From JBBAEV01 sp041655735 (lineage in GTDB: Bacteria > Bacillota_I > Bacilli_A > RF39 > UBA660), in the NCBI GenBank assembly GCA_041655735.1, contig JBBAEV010000015.1, positions 1-21,128 on the forward strand: a stretch of 21,128 bases of DNA, written 5' to 3'. The translations under genes were made by a program, and so were the position numbers. The notes below the pieces were generated by a model. The model saw nothing but the letters and a program-made list of their open reading frames with translations, ran no database searches and was not told the DNA's origin. Below, in pieces: positions 6,316 through 13,321 of this stretch; position 1 is the stretch's first letter; each line of letters opens with the position of its first letter.

Positions 6316-6324
6316 TGTTATAAT
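6316..6324 (+). promoter_or_regulatory. Extended -10 promoter of the rRNA methylase-rimM-trmD operon
   Basis: TGT TATAAT, 17 bases before the methyltransferase ATG at 6341. No good -35 is visible. The 5' untranslated region would be only about 10 bases. Confidence 0.55.
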
Positions 6325-6340
6325 AAAGATGGTGGTTTAT

Positions 6341-7069
6341 ATGAAAATAAATTCATTAAACAATGATAGAATAAAGTATTTTAGTAAACTAAAACAAAAG
6401 AAATATCGTGATAAAGAAGGATTATTTCTTGTAGAAGGTATGCATTTAGTATTAGAGGCATATAAAAGTGGTTATTTAAAAGAAATAATACTAGAAGAAA
6501 ATGAAGATATTTCATTTAATTTTAATATTATTTATTATGTTCCTTCTAAACTTATAAAAAAGATATCTGATTTAGATACTCCTTCTAAAGTAATTGGAGT
6601 ATGTAAGAAAAAGGAAGAAAAAGAACTTGGTAATAAAGTATTATTATTAGATAGAATACAAGATCCTGGTAATTTAGGTACTATTATTAGAAGTAGTGTG
6701 GCTTTTGGGATGGATACAATAGTATTAAGTGAGGATTCAGTTGATTTATATAATTCAAAGGTGATAAGATCGACCCAAGGAATGCTTTTTCATATAAATA
6801 TTATTAGTAGAGATGCTTCTAGTTTTATAAATGAAGTAAAAAAAGAAAATTATATAATATATGGGACAAAGGTAACAAATGGAAAAGATGTAAAAAAACT
6901 TGAAAAAGAATCAAAATATGTTTTAATAGTAGGTAATGAAGGACAAGGTATATCAGATTCTTTATTAAAGTTATGTGATGAATATCTTTATATTAATATG
7001 GAAAAAGAATGTGAAAGTTTAAATGTGGCAGTAGCTACTAGTATAATAATATATGAATTAAATAAGTAG
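6341..7069 (+). CDS. SpoU/TrmH-family RNA 2'-O-methyltransferase
   Basis: A 242-residue SPOUT methyltransferase that should transfer a methyl group from AdoMet to a ribose 2'-OH in rRNA or tRNA. The N-terminal substrate-binding part contains KYRDKEGLFLVEG, typical of RlmB/TsnR-like rRNA enzymes. The SpoU motifs follow: QDPGNLGTIIRSSVAFG (motif 1), VGNEGQGIS (motif 2) and SLNVAVATSIIIYEL (motif 3, knot). The exact target (for example 23S rRNA) cannot be assigned. ATG at 6341 is chosen over an in-frame ATG at 6329 because GGTGG lies between them at 6331-6335. The gene leads a tight run with rimM (8-base gap), trmD and the unknown 8233 gene, all concerned with RNA modification or ribosome maturation except possibly the last. 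Confidence 0.88.
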   Translation: MKINSLNNDRIKYFSKLKQKKYRDKEGLFLVEGMHLVLEAYKSGYLKEIILEENEDISFNFNIIYYVPSKLIKKISDLDTPSKVIGVCKKKEEKELGNKVLLLDRIQDPGNLGTIIRSSVAFGMDTIVLSEDSVDLYNSKVIRSTQGMLFHINIISRDASSFINEVKKENYIIYGTKVTNGKDVKKLEKESKYVLIVGNEGQGISDSLLKLCDEYLYINMEKECESLNVAVATSIIIYELNK

Positions 7070-7077
7070 GTGTTTAT

Positions 7078-7566
7078 ATGAAATATATATATGTAGGAAA
7101 AATTGTTAATACTCATGGAATAAAAGGTGAAGTTAGGATATTATCTGATTTTAAATATAAAGATTTAATATTTAAAAAAGATATATCTTTATATATAGGT
7201 AATGATAAAATAAAAGAAGTAATATCTTCTCATCGTGTTCATAAAAACTTTGATTTAGTTATGCTTAAAGAATATAATAATATTAATGATATATTAAAAT
7301 ATAAAGGATTAGATATATATATTGATAGCGAAGATTTAAAAATAAATAATGAAAAAATAACTTCATATGATTTAATAGGATACAAAGTATTTATGAATAA
7401 TAAATGTATTGGAGTAGTAGATAATATAATTGAGACAAAAGCTAATGATGTTTTAGTAGTGTTAGATGATAATAAAAAAAGGATTCTTATTCCTAATGTA
7501 AAGGAAATTGTAAATATACAAAATGGTAAAATATTAGTATCCGATATAAAGGGGTTGATAGAGTGA
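7078..7566 (+). CDS. rimM: Ribosome maturation factor RimM
   Basis: A 162-residue protein starting YIYVGKIVNTHGIKGEVRI, the signature of the RimM N-terminal beta-barrel. A PRC-barrel second domain follows (SYDLIGYKVFMNNKCIGVV through RILIPNVKEIVNI). RimM binds S19 in the 30S head and assists late 16S rRNA processing. The length is normal. ATG at 7078 has TAGGTG 6-11 bases upstream. The TGA stop overlaps the trmD GTG start in GTGA, indicating translational coupling; rimM-trmD is a conserved bacterial pair. Confidence 0.95.
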   Translation: MKYIYVGKIVNTHGIKGEVRILSDFKYKDLIFKKDISLYIGNDKIKEVISSHRVHKNFDLVMLKEYNNINDILKYKGLDIYIDSEDLKINNEKITSYDLIGYKVFMNNKCIGVVDNIIETKANDVLVVLDDNKKRILIPNVKEIVNIQNGKILVSDIKGLIE

Positions 7567-8231
7567 AAATAGATATATTGACTCTTTTCCCAGAAATGTA
7601 TGAGGGTTTTTTAAGTGAATCAATTATTAAAAGAGCAATTGAAAAACAAATAGTAGAAATTAAAATACATAATATTAGAGATTATTCCAAAGATCCTCAT
7701 AAAAAAGTAGATGATTATGGTTTTGGTGGAGGAGCGGGGATGATTCTAATGTGTCAACCTATATTTGATGCGGTAGAATCATTAAAAGAAGAAGACACAA
7801 AAGTCATATTACTAACTCCCCAAGGAGATTTATATAAACAAACTATTGCATCTAATTTATCTAAAGAAAAACATATTATATTAATATGTGGTCATTATGA
7901 AGGATTTGATGAAAGAATTAGAAGTATAGTAGATATGGAAATAAGTATAGGGGACTATGTTTTAACAGGAGGAGAACTTCCTAGTATGGTAATTACTGAC
8001 AGTATAGTTAGATTACTTAAAGGAACGATAGATGAAGCATCACTTCAAAGTGAATCATTTGACAATAATTTATTTGATTATCCACAATATACTAAACCTC
8101 GTAATTTTAGGGATATGAAAGTTCCTGAAATATTATTTAGTGGACATCATGAGAAAATCAGAAAGTGGCGTCTTATGAAACAACAAGAAAAAACAAAAGA
8201 AAGAAGACCTGATTTGTTGAAGGAGGAGTAA
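7563..8231 (+). CDS. trmD: tRNA (guanine37-N1)-methyltransferase TrmD
   Basis: SPOUT methyltransferase forming m1G37 in tRNAs that read CNN/CGG codons, which prevents +1 frameshifting. Family motifs are clear: KIDILTLFPEMYEGFLSESI at the N-terminus, GFGGGAGMI, ICGHYEGFDERI, and IGDYVLTGGELPSMVITDS, which builds the trefoil-knot AdoMet site with its catalytic Asp. The C-terminal RNA-binding part includes QYTKPRNFRDMKVP. At 222 residues it is slightly shorter than the usual 230-250. The start is GTG at 7563, overlapping rimM by 4 bases. The stop overlaps the AGGAGG-type ribosome site of the next gene, so the operon continues. Confidence 0.97.
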   Translation: MKIDILTLFPEMYEGFLSESIIKRAIEKQIVEIKIHNIRDYSKDPHKKVDDYGFGGGAGMILMCQPIFDAVESLKEEDTKVILLTPQGDLYKQTIASNLSKEKHIILICGHYEGFDERIRSIVDMEISIGDYVLTGGELPSMVITDSIVRLLKGTIDEASLQSESFDNNLFDYPQYTKPRNFRDMKVPEILFSGHHEKIRKWRLMKQQEKTKERRPDLLKEE

Positions 8232-8232
8232 A

Positions 8233-8916
8233 ATGAAAAGGGATATCGTAAAAAGATTTAGTGATTCAATGAGATATACTAGATTTATTCTAAAAAAGAA
8301 AAAGAAAGAGCAAGAATATGAAAAATTAAGAAAAGAGATACTAGGTTATGAGGTAAAGCCTAAAATTAAATCAGATGATGTTATTAGCGTTAAAAAAGCA
8401 ATAATTGTCGCCCCTTTCTTAATTGAAAAAATTTTGTCTAGAAAAAAATCAAAAACTAAAGAACAAATAAATGTTAATGAGTTGGTTTCAGAAATAAAAA
8501 AGTTATCTTTATTTACTGAGGCAATTGTGAAGTTACCAGCGACTTCAGTATTATCAGCAGGATCCCTTGCGTTAATATATAAGATAAAAAATAGTCGAAA
8601 AAGTATTATTAAGGAACAACAAAAAGTCCAAGTATTGGAAGATTATTTTATTGATAAAGAAATCAGTTTAAAAGAATTAGAAGATATCAAATTAAATTTA
8701 ACAGGATCACTTATGGAATTAGATTTTTTAGAAAATGATATATTAAAATCATATAATTTCTTTATTGATACTGATGAAGTTAAGAATGTTTTAATACAAA
8801 TAAATAAGATGAAAAAAGAAATTCAGGATAAACAAATAGAAGTACAATTAAATATTGAAAATATAAAAGAAAAAGAATATCAAGATGATTATAATATAGG
8901 TGGTAAGTCAATATAA
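8233..8916 (+). CDS. Unknown Lys/Glu-rich coiled-coil protein
   Basis: A 227-residue protein I do not recognise. Its start, one base after the trmD stop with an AAGGAGGAG site overlapping the trmD end, shows it is a real operon member. The N-terminal 60 residues are very basic (FILKKKKKEQEYEKL), followed by KKAIIVAPFLIEKILSRKK. A moderately hydrophobic stretch near residues 95-118 (IVKLPATSVLSAGSLALIY) might be a single membrane segment or a buried helix. The last 110 residues look helical and coiled-coil-like with many Lys/Glu/Ile/Leu. No catalytic motif is evident. In many Firmicutes trmD is followed directly by rplS, so this gene is an insertion in a conserved run. A ribosome- or membrane-associated structural role is possible but unsupported. 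Confidence 0.75.
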   Translation: MKRDIVKRFSDSMRYTRFILKKKKKEQEYEKLRKEILGYEVKPKIKSDDVISVKKAIIVAPFLIEKILSRKKSKTKEQINVNELVSEIKKLSLFTEAIVKLPATSVLSAGSLALIYKIKNSRKSIIKEQQKVQVLEDYFIDKEISLKELEDIKLNLTGSLMELDFLENDILKSYNFFIDTDEVKNVLIQINKMKKEIQDKQIEVQLNIENIKEKEYQDDYNIGGKSI

Positions 8917-8926
8917 TAAAAAATAG

Positions 8927-8955
8927 TTGAAATTATATAATATATATGTTATTAT
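8927..8955 (+). promoter_or_regulatory. Promoter of rplS (TTGAAA-17-TATTAT, extended TGT)
   Basis: TTGAAA (8927-8932), a 17-bp spacer ending TGT, and TATTAT (8950-8955). It lies about 70 bases before rplS and directly upstream of the structured leader, so rplS can be transcribed independently of the trmD operon. Confidence 0.7.
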
Positions 8956-8972
8956 TTATACTGTTATCAAAA

Positions 8973-9016
8973 AAAGTAATCCGCTGGTACTCTATGATTA
9001 CTGGTTAGAAAAGGAG
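8973..9016 (+). promoter_or_regulatory. Putative L19 autoregulatory mRNA leader
   Basis: A perfect 7-bp stem AGTAATC (8975-8981) / GATTACT (8996-9002) encloses a loop with CCGCTGG and is followed by CTGGTTAG and the AAGGAG ribosome site. Position and general form fit the known Firmicutes L19 leader, in which L19 binds its own mRNA near the start codon. I recall the CCGCTGG...TGGTTAG flavour of that family but could not align it to a model. Confidence 0.55.
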
Positions 9017-9024
9017 TGACATTG

Positions 9025-9363
9025 ATGAATATTATTGATAAGATTGCAGAAAAACAACTAAATCCTAACATTCCAGAATTTAAAGCAGGGGATACAGTTA
9101 GAGTACATGTAAAAATTATCGAAGGTAAACGTGAACGTATTCAAATATTTGAAGGTATTGTTATTGCACGTAAAGGTAAGGGTATTAGTGAAACTTTTAC
9201 TGTTAGAAAGAAATCTTCAGGAGTGGGAGTAGAAAAAATATTTCCAGTACATTCTCCTAAAATTGCGAAATTAGAAGTAGTTAGAAGAGGTCGTGCAAGA
9301 CGTGCTAAACTTTATTTCTTAAGAGAAATAATTGGGCAATTCAAAATTAAAGAACAACGATAA
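9025..9363 (+). CDS. rplS: 50S ribosomal protein L19
   Basis: A 112-residue ribosomal protein at the 30S-50S interface. Signature stretches: FKAGDTVRVHVKIIEGKRER, QIFEGIVIARKGKGISETFTVRK, GVGVEKIFPVHSPKI and VVRRGRARRAKLYFLRE. An in-frame GTG at 9016 is rejected because AAGGAG at 9011-9016 overlaps it; ATG at 9025 sits 8 bases after that site and gives MNIIDKIAEKQL, the usual N-terminus. Length is normal. A terminator-like hairpin overlaps the stop codon. Confidence 0.97.
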   Translation: MNIIDKIAEKQLNPNIPEFKAGDTVRVHVKIIEGKRERIQIFEGIVIARKGKGISETFTVRKKSSGVGVEKIFPVHSPKIAKLEVVRRGRARRAKLYFLREIIGQFKIKEQR

Positions 9364-9381
9364 GGCTTTTGCCTTATTTTT
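9360..9381 (+). terminator. Intrinsic terminator or attenuator after rplS
   Basis: Stem ATAAGGC (9360-9366) / GCCTTAT (9371-9377), TTTT loop, then T-rich sequence to 9381. It overlaps the rplS stop. With lepB starting at 9400 and no clear promoter between, it probably acts as a partial terminator lowering lepB expression relative to L19. Confidence 0.7.
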
Positions 9382-9399
9382 GTGTAAAGGGGAATAATA

Positions 9400-9897
9400 A
9401 TGGGAATTATAAAAAAGATATTACCTTATATTTTTATCGTTTTATTAGTAATTGTTGTTAGAGTATATATATTTACACCTATTACAGTAAATGGTGAATC
9501 AATGCAGACAGCTCTTCATCATGGTGATGTGATATTATTAAATAAGGCCTATAAAAATATAGAAAGGTTTGATATTGTAGTTATTAATTTAAATGATAAT
9601 AAACCATTAATAAAAAGAATAATAGGTCTTCCAGGAGAACATATAAGATACACAAATAATAAACTTTATATTAATAACATCGTTATTGAAGAAGAATTCA
9701 TAAGAGAAGATACAGAAAATTTTAGTTTACTTTCTTTAGGTTATAATTATATTCCCGATGATATGTATTTTGTAATGGGTGATAATCGTAATGATTCAGT
9801 AGATAGTAGGAAAATAGGTTTAATAAACAAAAAAGATATAGTGGGTAAAACTAGTTTAATTTTATTTCCATTTAATAGATTTGGCACAACAAAATAG
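9400..9897 (+). CDS. lepB: Signal peptidase I
   Basis: A 165-residue S26 type I signal peptidase that releases secretory preproteins at the outer membrane face. One N-terminal membrane segment (residues about 7-26) is followed by GESMQTALHHGDVILLNK with nucleophile Ser34, and KRIIGLPGE with general-base Lys72. The conserved box GDNRNDSVDSRKIG lies in the C-terminal half. Length and single membrane span fit the Gram-positive prokaryotic type. The start has AAAGGGGAAT upstream. It is placed between rplS and rbgA, a position also used in other Firmicutes. Likely clients in this window are the 15442 secreted protein and others; lipoproteins would use a different peptidase. Confidence 0.95.
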   Translation: MGIIKKILPYIFIVLLVIVVRVYIFTPITVNGESMQTALHHGDVILLNKAYKNIERFDIVVINLNDNKPLIKRIIGLPGEHIRYTNNKLYINNIVIEEEFIREDTENFSLLSLGYNYIPDDMYFVMGDNRNDSVDSRKIGLINKKDIVGKTSLILFPFNRFGTTK

Positions 9898-9919
9898 AAG
9901 ATGTAAATCTTCTTTTTTT
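9896..9919 (+). terminator. Intrinsic terminator after lepB
   Basis: Stem AGAAGAT (9896-9902) / ATCTTCT (9907-9913), loop GTAA, followed by a run of T to 9919. It overlaps the lepB stop. Just downstream, TGA TAAAAT (9921-9929) is a plausible extended -10 for rbgA. Confidence 0.8.
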
Positions 9920-9945
9920 ATGATAAAATTAAGTAGGTGATAAAT

Positions 9946-10794
9946 ATGAATATAAATTGGTATCCAGGCCATATGGCTAAAACAAAAAGATTAATAGGCG
10001 AACAATTAAAATATATTGATATTGTATATGAAATAGTAGATGCGAGAATACCTTATTCATCTAGAATGAAAGATATTGATAATGTATTAAAAGGTAAGGA
10101 AAGATTATTAATATTTACGAAGATTGATTTATGTGATAAAAAAGAAACTAAAGAATGGATATCTTATTATGAGAAAAAAGGGTATTATGTAGTAACAGTT
10201 GATTTATTAAATAATAAAGGAATAGAGGATATATTAAAAGTTAGTAAAAGTATTTTATCAAACAAAAGACAAAATAAAATAGATAAGGGATTAAAGGTTA
10301 CTAAAATAAAAGCTTTAATATTAGGAATACCTAATGTAGGGAAGTCTACATTAATAAATAGATTAGTAGGTAAAAAGGCAACAAATGTAGGAAATAAGCC
10401 TGGTATTACAAAAAGTAATCAATGGATAAGAATAAATGACGAAATAGAATTACTTGATACTCCAGGATTATTATGGCCAAAGATAGAAAGTGATGAAGTG
10501 GCATTAAATCTTGCGAGTATGACTGCGATTAAGGAAGAAATTGTTCCTAGTGATGATGTAGCCATATATATATTAAAGACTTTAAATAAGTACTATCCTA
10601 ATTCATTAAAAGAAAGATATGATATTAGTGACATTGACTTCTCTGACATTGTTTCTATTTATGAAAAAATAGGTAAGAAGAGGGGAGCTCTTATAAAGAG
10701 CGGGGAAGTTGATTATGACAAGGTTAGTTCAATTATTATAAAGGATTTAAGAGATGGTTATCTAGGTAATGTTACTTTTGACAGATGCTCCTAG
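9946..10794 (+). CDS. rbgA: Ribosome biogenesis GTPase RbgA (YlqF)
   Basis: Circularly permuted GTPase needed for late 50S subunit assembly. It begins with the family signature NWYPGHMAKTKR. Motif order is permuted: TKID (G4) near residue 61, then IPNVGKSTLINRL (G1), the Thr of GNKPGITKS (G2), and LLDTPGLLWP (G3). A C-terminal helical RNA-binding region follows. At 282 residues it has normal length. The in-frame GTG at 9937 is rejected: it lies inside the TAGGTGA ribosome site (9934-9940) that serves ATG 9946. In Bacillus subtilis ylqF is followed by rnhB; here a PadR/DUF1700 pair is inserted between them. A T-run follows the stop but I see no convincing hairpin. Confidence 0.96.
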   Translation: MNINWYPGHMAKTKRLIGEQLKYIDIVYEIVDARIPYSSRMKDIDNVLKGKERLLIFTKIDLCDKKETKEWISYYEKKGYYVVTVDLLNNKGIEDILKVSKSILSNKRQNKIDKGLKVTKIKALILGIPNVGKSTLINRLVGKKATNVGNKPGITKSNQWIRINDEIELLDTPGLLWPKIESDEVALNLASMTAIKEEIVPSDDVAIYILKTLNKYYPNSLKERYDISDIDFSDIVSIYEKIGKKRGALIKSGEVDYDKVSSIIIKDLRDGYLGNVTFDRCS

Positions 10795-10814
10795 GTTCTT
10801 TTTTTAATCAGTAC

Positions 10815-10843
10815 TTGACAATGCCAGGTAGTTGGTATAAAAT
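10815..10843 (+). promoter_or_regulatory. Consensus promoter with candidate PadR operator in its spacer
   Basis: TTGACA (10815-10820), a 17-bp spacer and TAAAAT (10838-10843): the best sigma-A promoter in the window. Imperfect inverted half-sites ATGCCA (10821-10826) and TGGTAT (10833-10838), one mismatch, lie between -35 and -10. As the downstream gene encodes a PadR repressor, autorepression at this site is a reasonable inference. Confidence 0.7.
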
Positions 10844-10878
10844 GGTAATGAAAGAAAAAAATAGAGAGGGATGATATT

Positions 10879-11202
10879 TTGAATACGCAATTTAAAAAAG
10901 GCGTTTTAGAACTATTGGTTCTACTCTCAGTTGCAAAAAAAGATATGTATGGCTATGAATTAGTACAAGAAGTATCTAAAGTAACTGATATTAATGAGGG
11001 AACAATATACCCACTTCTTAGAAGGTTAACTAATGAAAAATGTTTTGAAACATATTTAGTTGAATCTAAAGAAGGCCCCCCTAGAAAATATTACCGATTA
11101 ACAGCTTTAGGAATATCAAAAAAGGGGAAAATATTATCTCAATGGACTAATTTTTCAAAGAAAGTAAATAATTTTATAAAAGGAAGCGATATAAATGAAT
11201 AA
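10879..11202 (+). CDS. PadR-family transcriptional regulator
   Basis: A 107-residue winged-helix repressor. FKKGVLELLVLLSVAKKDMYGYELV is the PadR opening; INEGTIYPLLRRLTNEKCF is the recognition helix and wing entry; EGPPRKYYRLTALG is the wing with the typical PRKYY motif. It starts with TTG at 10879, supported by GAGAGGG at 10864-10870; the only nearby ATG frame (10871) closes at once. The last 8 bases overlap the DUF1700 protein gene. PadR plus a HAAS/DUF1700 membrane protein is a recurrent pair in Bacillota, commonly linked to envelope stress, and the pair is probably autoregulated from the promoter at 10815. Confidence 0.92.
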   Translation: MNTQFKKGVLELLVLLSVAKKDMYGYELVQEVSKVTDINEGTIYPLLRRLTNEKCFETYLVESKEGPPRKYYRLTALGISKKGKILSQWTNFSKKVNNFIKGSDINE

Positions 11203-12559
11203 GAAGAAGTTTTTAAAAGAATTAGAAAATAGACTAGATGTATTAAAAGAAGAAGAGAAAAAAGATATATTAAATGAATATGAAGGACATATTGATTTAA
11301 AGGTAAAAAATGGTAAAACAGAAGAAGAAGCTGTGAAGGATTTTGGAAAGATTGATGATTTAGTAGCAGAAATACTTGATGCTTATAAAATAAAAAAGGA
11401 TTATAAAAAACAAGGGGATTCATTAGATAAGTATATTGAAAAATTTGTAGATACATTAAAAGAAGTATTTAAAAATATAACGGCTAGTATAAATGATGAT
11501 ACTATTGGTTTTATTTTTAAACTATTAATTGTATTAATCGCGATAGGGTTTTTAAAAATACCATTTTATATTATAGAACATATAGGAAGAGGTATCTTTG
11601 GAGCTTTAACATTTAACCCTCTTGATAATATATTAATCTTTATATGGGTTTTAGTAGTTCAAATTGTTTATGTGATTGCGGCTTTTATGTTAGCATTTTC
11701 GATTTTAAAGAAAAAGGATGTAGTAGAAAAAAAAGAAGAAATAAAAAAAGAGACCAAGAAAAAAGAAACTAAAAGAGAAGAAAAAAAAGAAACTAAAAAA
11801 ATAGAGACAAAAGAAGAAAAAAAAAGAGATCAAAAAATAGTAGTAAATAGTTCTATTCAAACAATCTCAACTGTTATTTTAAAAATAGGTGCTATAATGA
11901 TTACTATCCCCTTAATATTTATGATGATAGGTTTTGCAGTTGGTTTAGGAATACTAATTAAACTTGTGATTGAAGGTATAGTATTGTTTAGTGTATTAAG
12001 TATAATTGTTGGATTTATCTTTTTAAATGGTTTATTAATAGATCTAATTTATACTGTGGTATTTAGAAAAAGGAAAAGAGGAATTGGATTTTTAATTAAC
12101 CTTATAATAGGATTACTATTAATTGGTTTTGGATCAGCTTCTATCGTGTTTGATTTTGTGAAATATGATTATGTTGATGAATTACCTAATCATAGTTATC
12201 AAGTGTTTGAAAAAGAATATACTTATTCTTTAGATGGTGAATTTACTTTTTATTATCGATATGGGGATGCTGATATAGTTATAGATGATAATCTTACAAA
12301 TAAAATGAAAGTAAAAGCAATATATTATGATGAATTGATTGATTTAAATGAGGTAAAGTATGATAATAATAAGGTGAAATTTAGTATTGATGGAGAAGAT
12401 TATAATTTTAAAGAAGTTAATGCTTTTTATAAAATGATAAAAAGAGATTTAAAAGATAAAAAACTTTATAACTATTCATTATTTTTTAAACCAAAGTATG
12501 AAATATATGTTAATAGTCAAAGTGTAGATGGTATAAATATAATTAAGATAAAGGATTAA
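11195..12559 (+). CDS. HAAS/DUF1700-domain multi-pass membrane protein
   Basis: A 454-residue membrane protein. Residues 1-70 (KFLKELENRLDVLKEEEKKD, NEYEGHI, then TEEEAVKDFGKIDDLVAEIL) are a HAAS/DUF1700 domain. Hydrophobic segments lie around 106-127 and 146-171. A Lys/Glu-rich spacer (about 172-212) built on variants of KKETK separates these from further segments around 225-290 and 297-320. The last 130 residues are hydrophilic and probably beta-rich (sensor or DUF4097-like region, weak assignment). The ATG overlaps the padR stop. HAAS proteins partner PadR regulators; the signal is unknown. A hairpin overlapping the stop terminates the operon. The charged cytoplasmic spacer is longer than I would expect for the family. 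Confidence 0.85.
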   Translation: MNKKKFLKELENRLDVLKEEEKKDILNEYEGHIDLKVKNGKTEEEAVKDFGKIDDLVAEILDAYKIKKDYKKQGDSLDKYIEKFVDTLKEVFKNITASINDDTIGFIFKLLIVLIAIGFLKIPFYIIEHIGRGIFGALTFNPLDNILIFIWVLVVQIVYVIAAFMLAFSILKKKDVVEKKEEIKKETKKKETKREEKKETKKIETKEEKKRDQKIVVNSSIQTISTVILKIGAIMITIPLIFMMIGFAVGLGILIKLVIEGIVLFSVLSIIVGFIFLNGLLIDLIYTVVFRKRKRGIGFLINLIIGLLLIGFGSASIVFDFVKYDYVDELPNHSYQVFEKEYTYSLDGEFTFYYRYGDADIVIDDNLTNKMKVKAIYYDELIDLNEVKYDNNKVKFSIDGEDYNFKEVNAFYKMIKRDLKDKKLYNYSLFFKPKYEIYVNSQSVDGINIIKIKD

Positions 12560-12576
12560 TTTCTTTATCTTTTATT
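12545..12576 (+). terminator. Terminator of the padR-DUF1700 operon
   Basis: Stem AAGATAAAG (12545-12553) / CTTTATCTT (12563-12571), 9 bp, loop of 9 including the stop codon, followed by a T-rich tail. Confidence 0.75.
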
Positions 12577-12590
12577 TTATATATATTTAA

Positions 12591-12599
12591 TGTTATTAT
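12591..12599 (+). promoter_or_regulatory. Extended -10 promoter of rnhB
   Basis: TGT TATTAT, 17 bases before the rnhB ATG at 12616; no clear -35. A short 5' UTR with TAGGTG is implied. Confidence 0.45.
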
Positions 12600-12615
12600 A
12601 TTAATAGGTGATTTT

Positions 12616-13224
12616 ATGTATTTATATAAATATGAAAAAGAATTATATAGTAAAAATATTAATTATATAGGGGGAGTAGATGAAGTTGGAAGGGGTCCTT
12701 TAGTAGGTCCTGTTGTCGCAGCTTGTGTAGTACTACCTAATGATTTTAAACTAGAGGGCTTGACAGATTCAAAAAAATTAAGTGAAAAAAAAAGAGATAT
12801 ATTTTATTCTTATATTAAAGAACATGCCTTAGGTATAGGAATAGGGATTATAGATGAAAAAGAAATAGATAGAATAAATATATTAGAAGCTTCTAAAAAG
12901 GCAATGATTAAGGCAGTAAATAATGTGAAGTGTACACTAGAATATGCTTTAGTAGATGGTAATATGAAAATAAATATAGATATTCCTTATTTATCTATAA
13001 TCAAAGGGGATAGCAAAAGTATTTCTATCGCAGCGGCATCTGTTATCGCAAAAGTAACTAGGGATAAAATGATGTATGATTTTGATAAAAGGTATCCAGA
13101 GTATGAATTTAAAAATCATAAAGGATATCCTACTAAGAGACATATAGAATTATTAAAAAAATATGGCGTTTTAGATGAATATCGAAAAAGTTATAAACCT
13201 GTAAAGGAAATTATTAATGTGTAA
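12616..13224 (+). CDS. rnhB: Ribonuclease HII
   Basis: A 202-residue RNase HII that cuts the RNA strand of RNA-DNA hybrids and single ribonucleotides in DNA. The catalytic DEVGRGPLVGPVVAACVVLP stretch (Asp22, Glu23) is intact. LTDSKKLSEKKRD, ALVDGN (third Asp) and SIAAASVIAKVTRD (fourth Asp) follow in family order, and NHKGYPTKRH closes the core. ATG at 12616 has TAGGTGAT upstream. It is transcribed alone between the terminator at 12545-12576 and the topA promoter. The rbgA...rnhB...topA arrangement matches the Firmicutes core order apart from insertions. Confidence 0.97.
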   Translation: MYLYKYEKELYSKNINYIGGVDEVGRGPLVGPVVAACVVLPNDFKLEGLTDSKKLSEKKRDIFYSYIKEHALGIGIGIIDEKEIDRINILEASKKAMIKAVNNVKCTLEYALVDGNMKINIDIPYLSIIKGDSKSISIAAASVIAKVTRDKMMYDFDKRYPEYEFKNHKGYPTKRHIELLKKYGVLDEYRKSYKPVKEIINV

Positions 13225-13267
13225 CGAAAGAATAGTATATAAGAATATAATGTTAGTAATTTAAAGA

Positions 13268-13296
13268 TTGACATTTTTTGTTAGTTAATGTATATT
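13268..13296 (+). promoter_or_regulatory. Promoter of topA (TTGACA-17-TATATT)
   Basis: TTGACA (13268-13273), a 17-bp spacer and TATATT (13291-13296), 26 bases before the topA ATG. In many bacteria topA promoters respond to supercoiling; nothing in the sequence shows it here. Confidence 0.75.
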
Positions 13297-13321
13297 CTAA
13301 AAAAGAAACGGAAGTGACATA

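Noticed and set aside
7560..7570. Reassigned UGA (tryptophan) code as in Mycoplasma
   Set aside because: TGA ends rimM and the M16 catalytic gene exactly where homologues end, and the core proteins use TGG for Trp.
9016..9024. Upstream GTG as start of rplS
   Set aside because: It overlaps the Shine-Dalgarno sequence; the ATG at 9025 has proper spacing and gives the usual L19 N-terminus.
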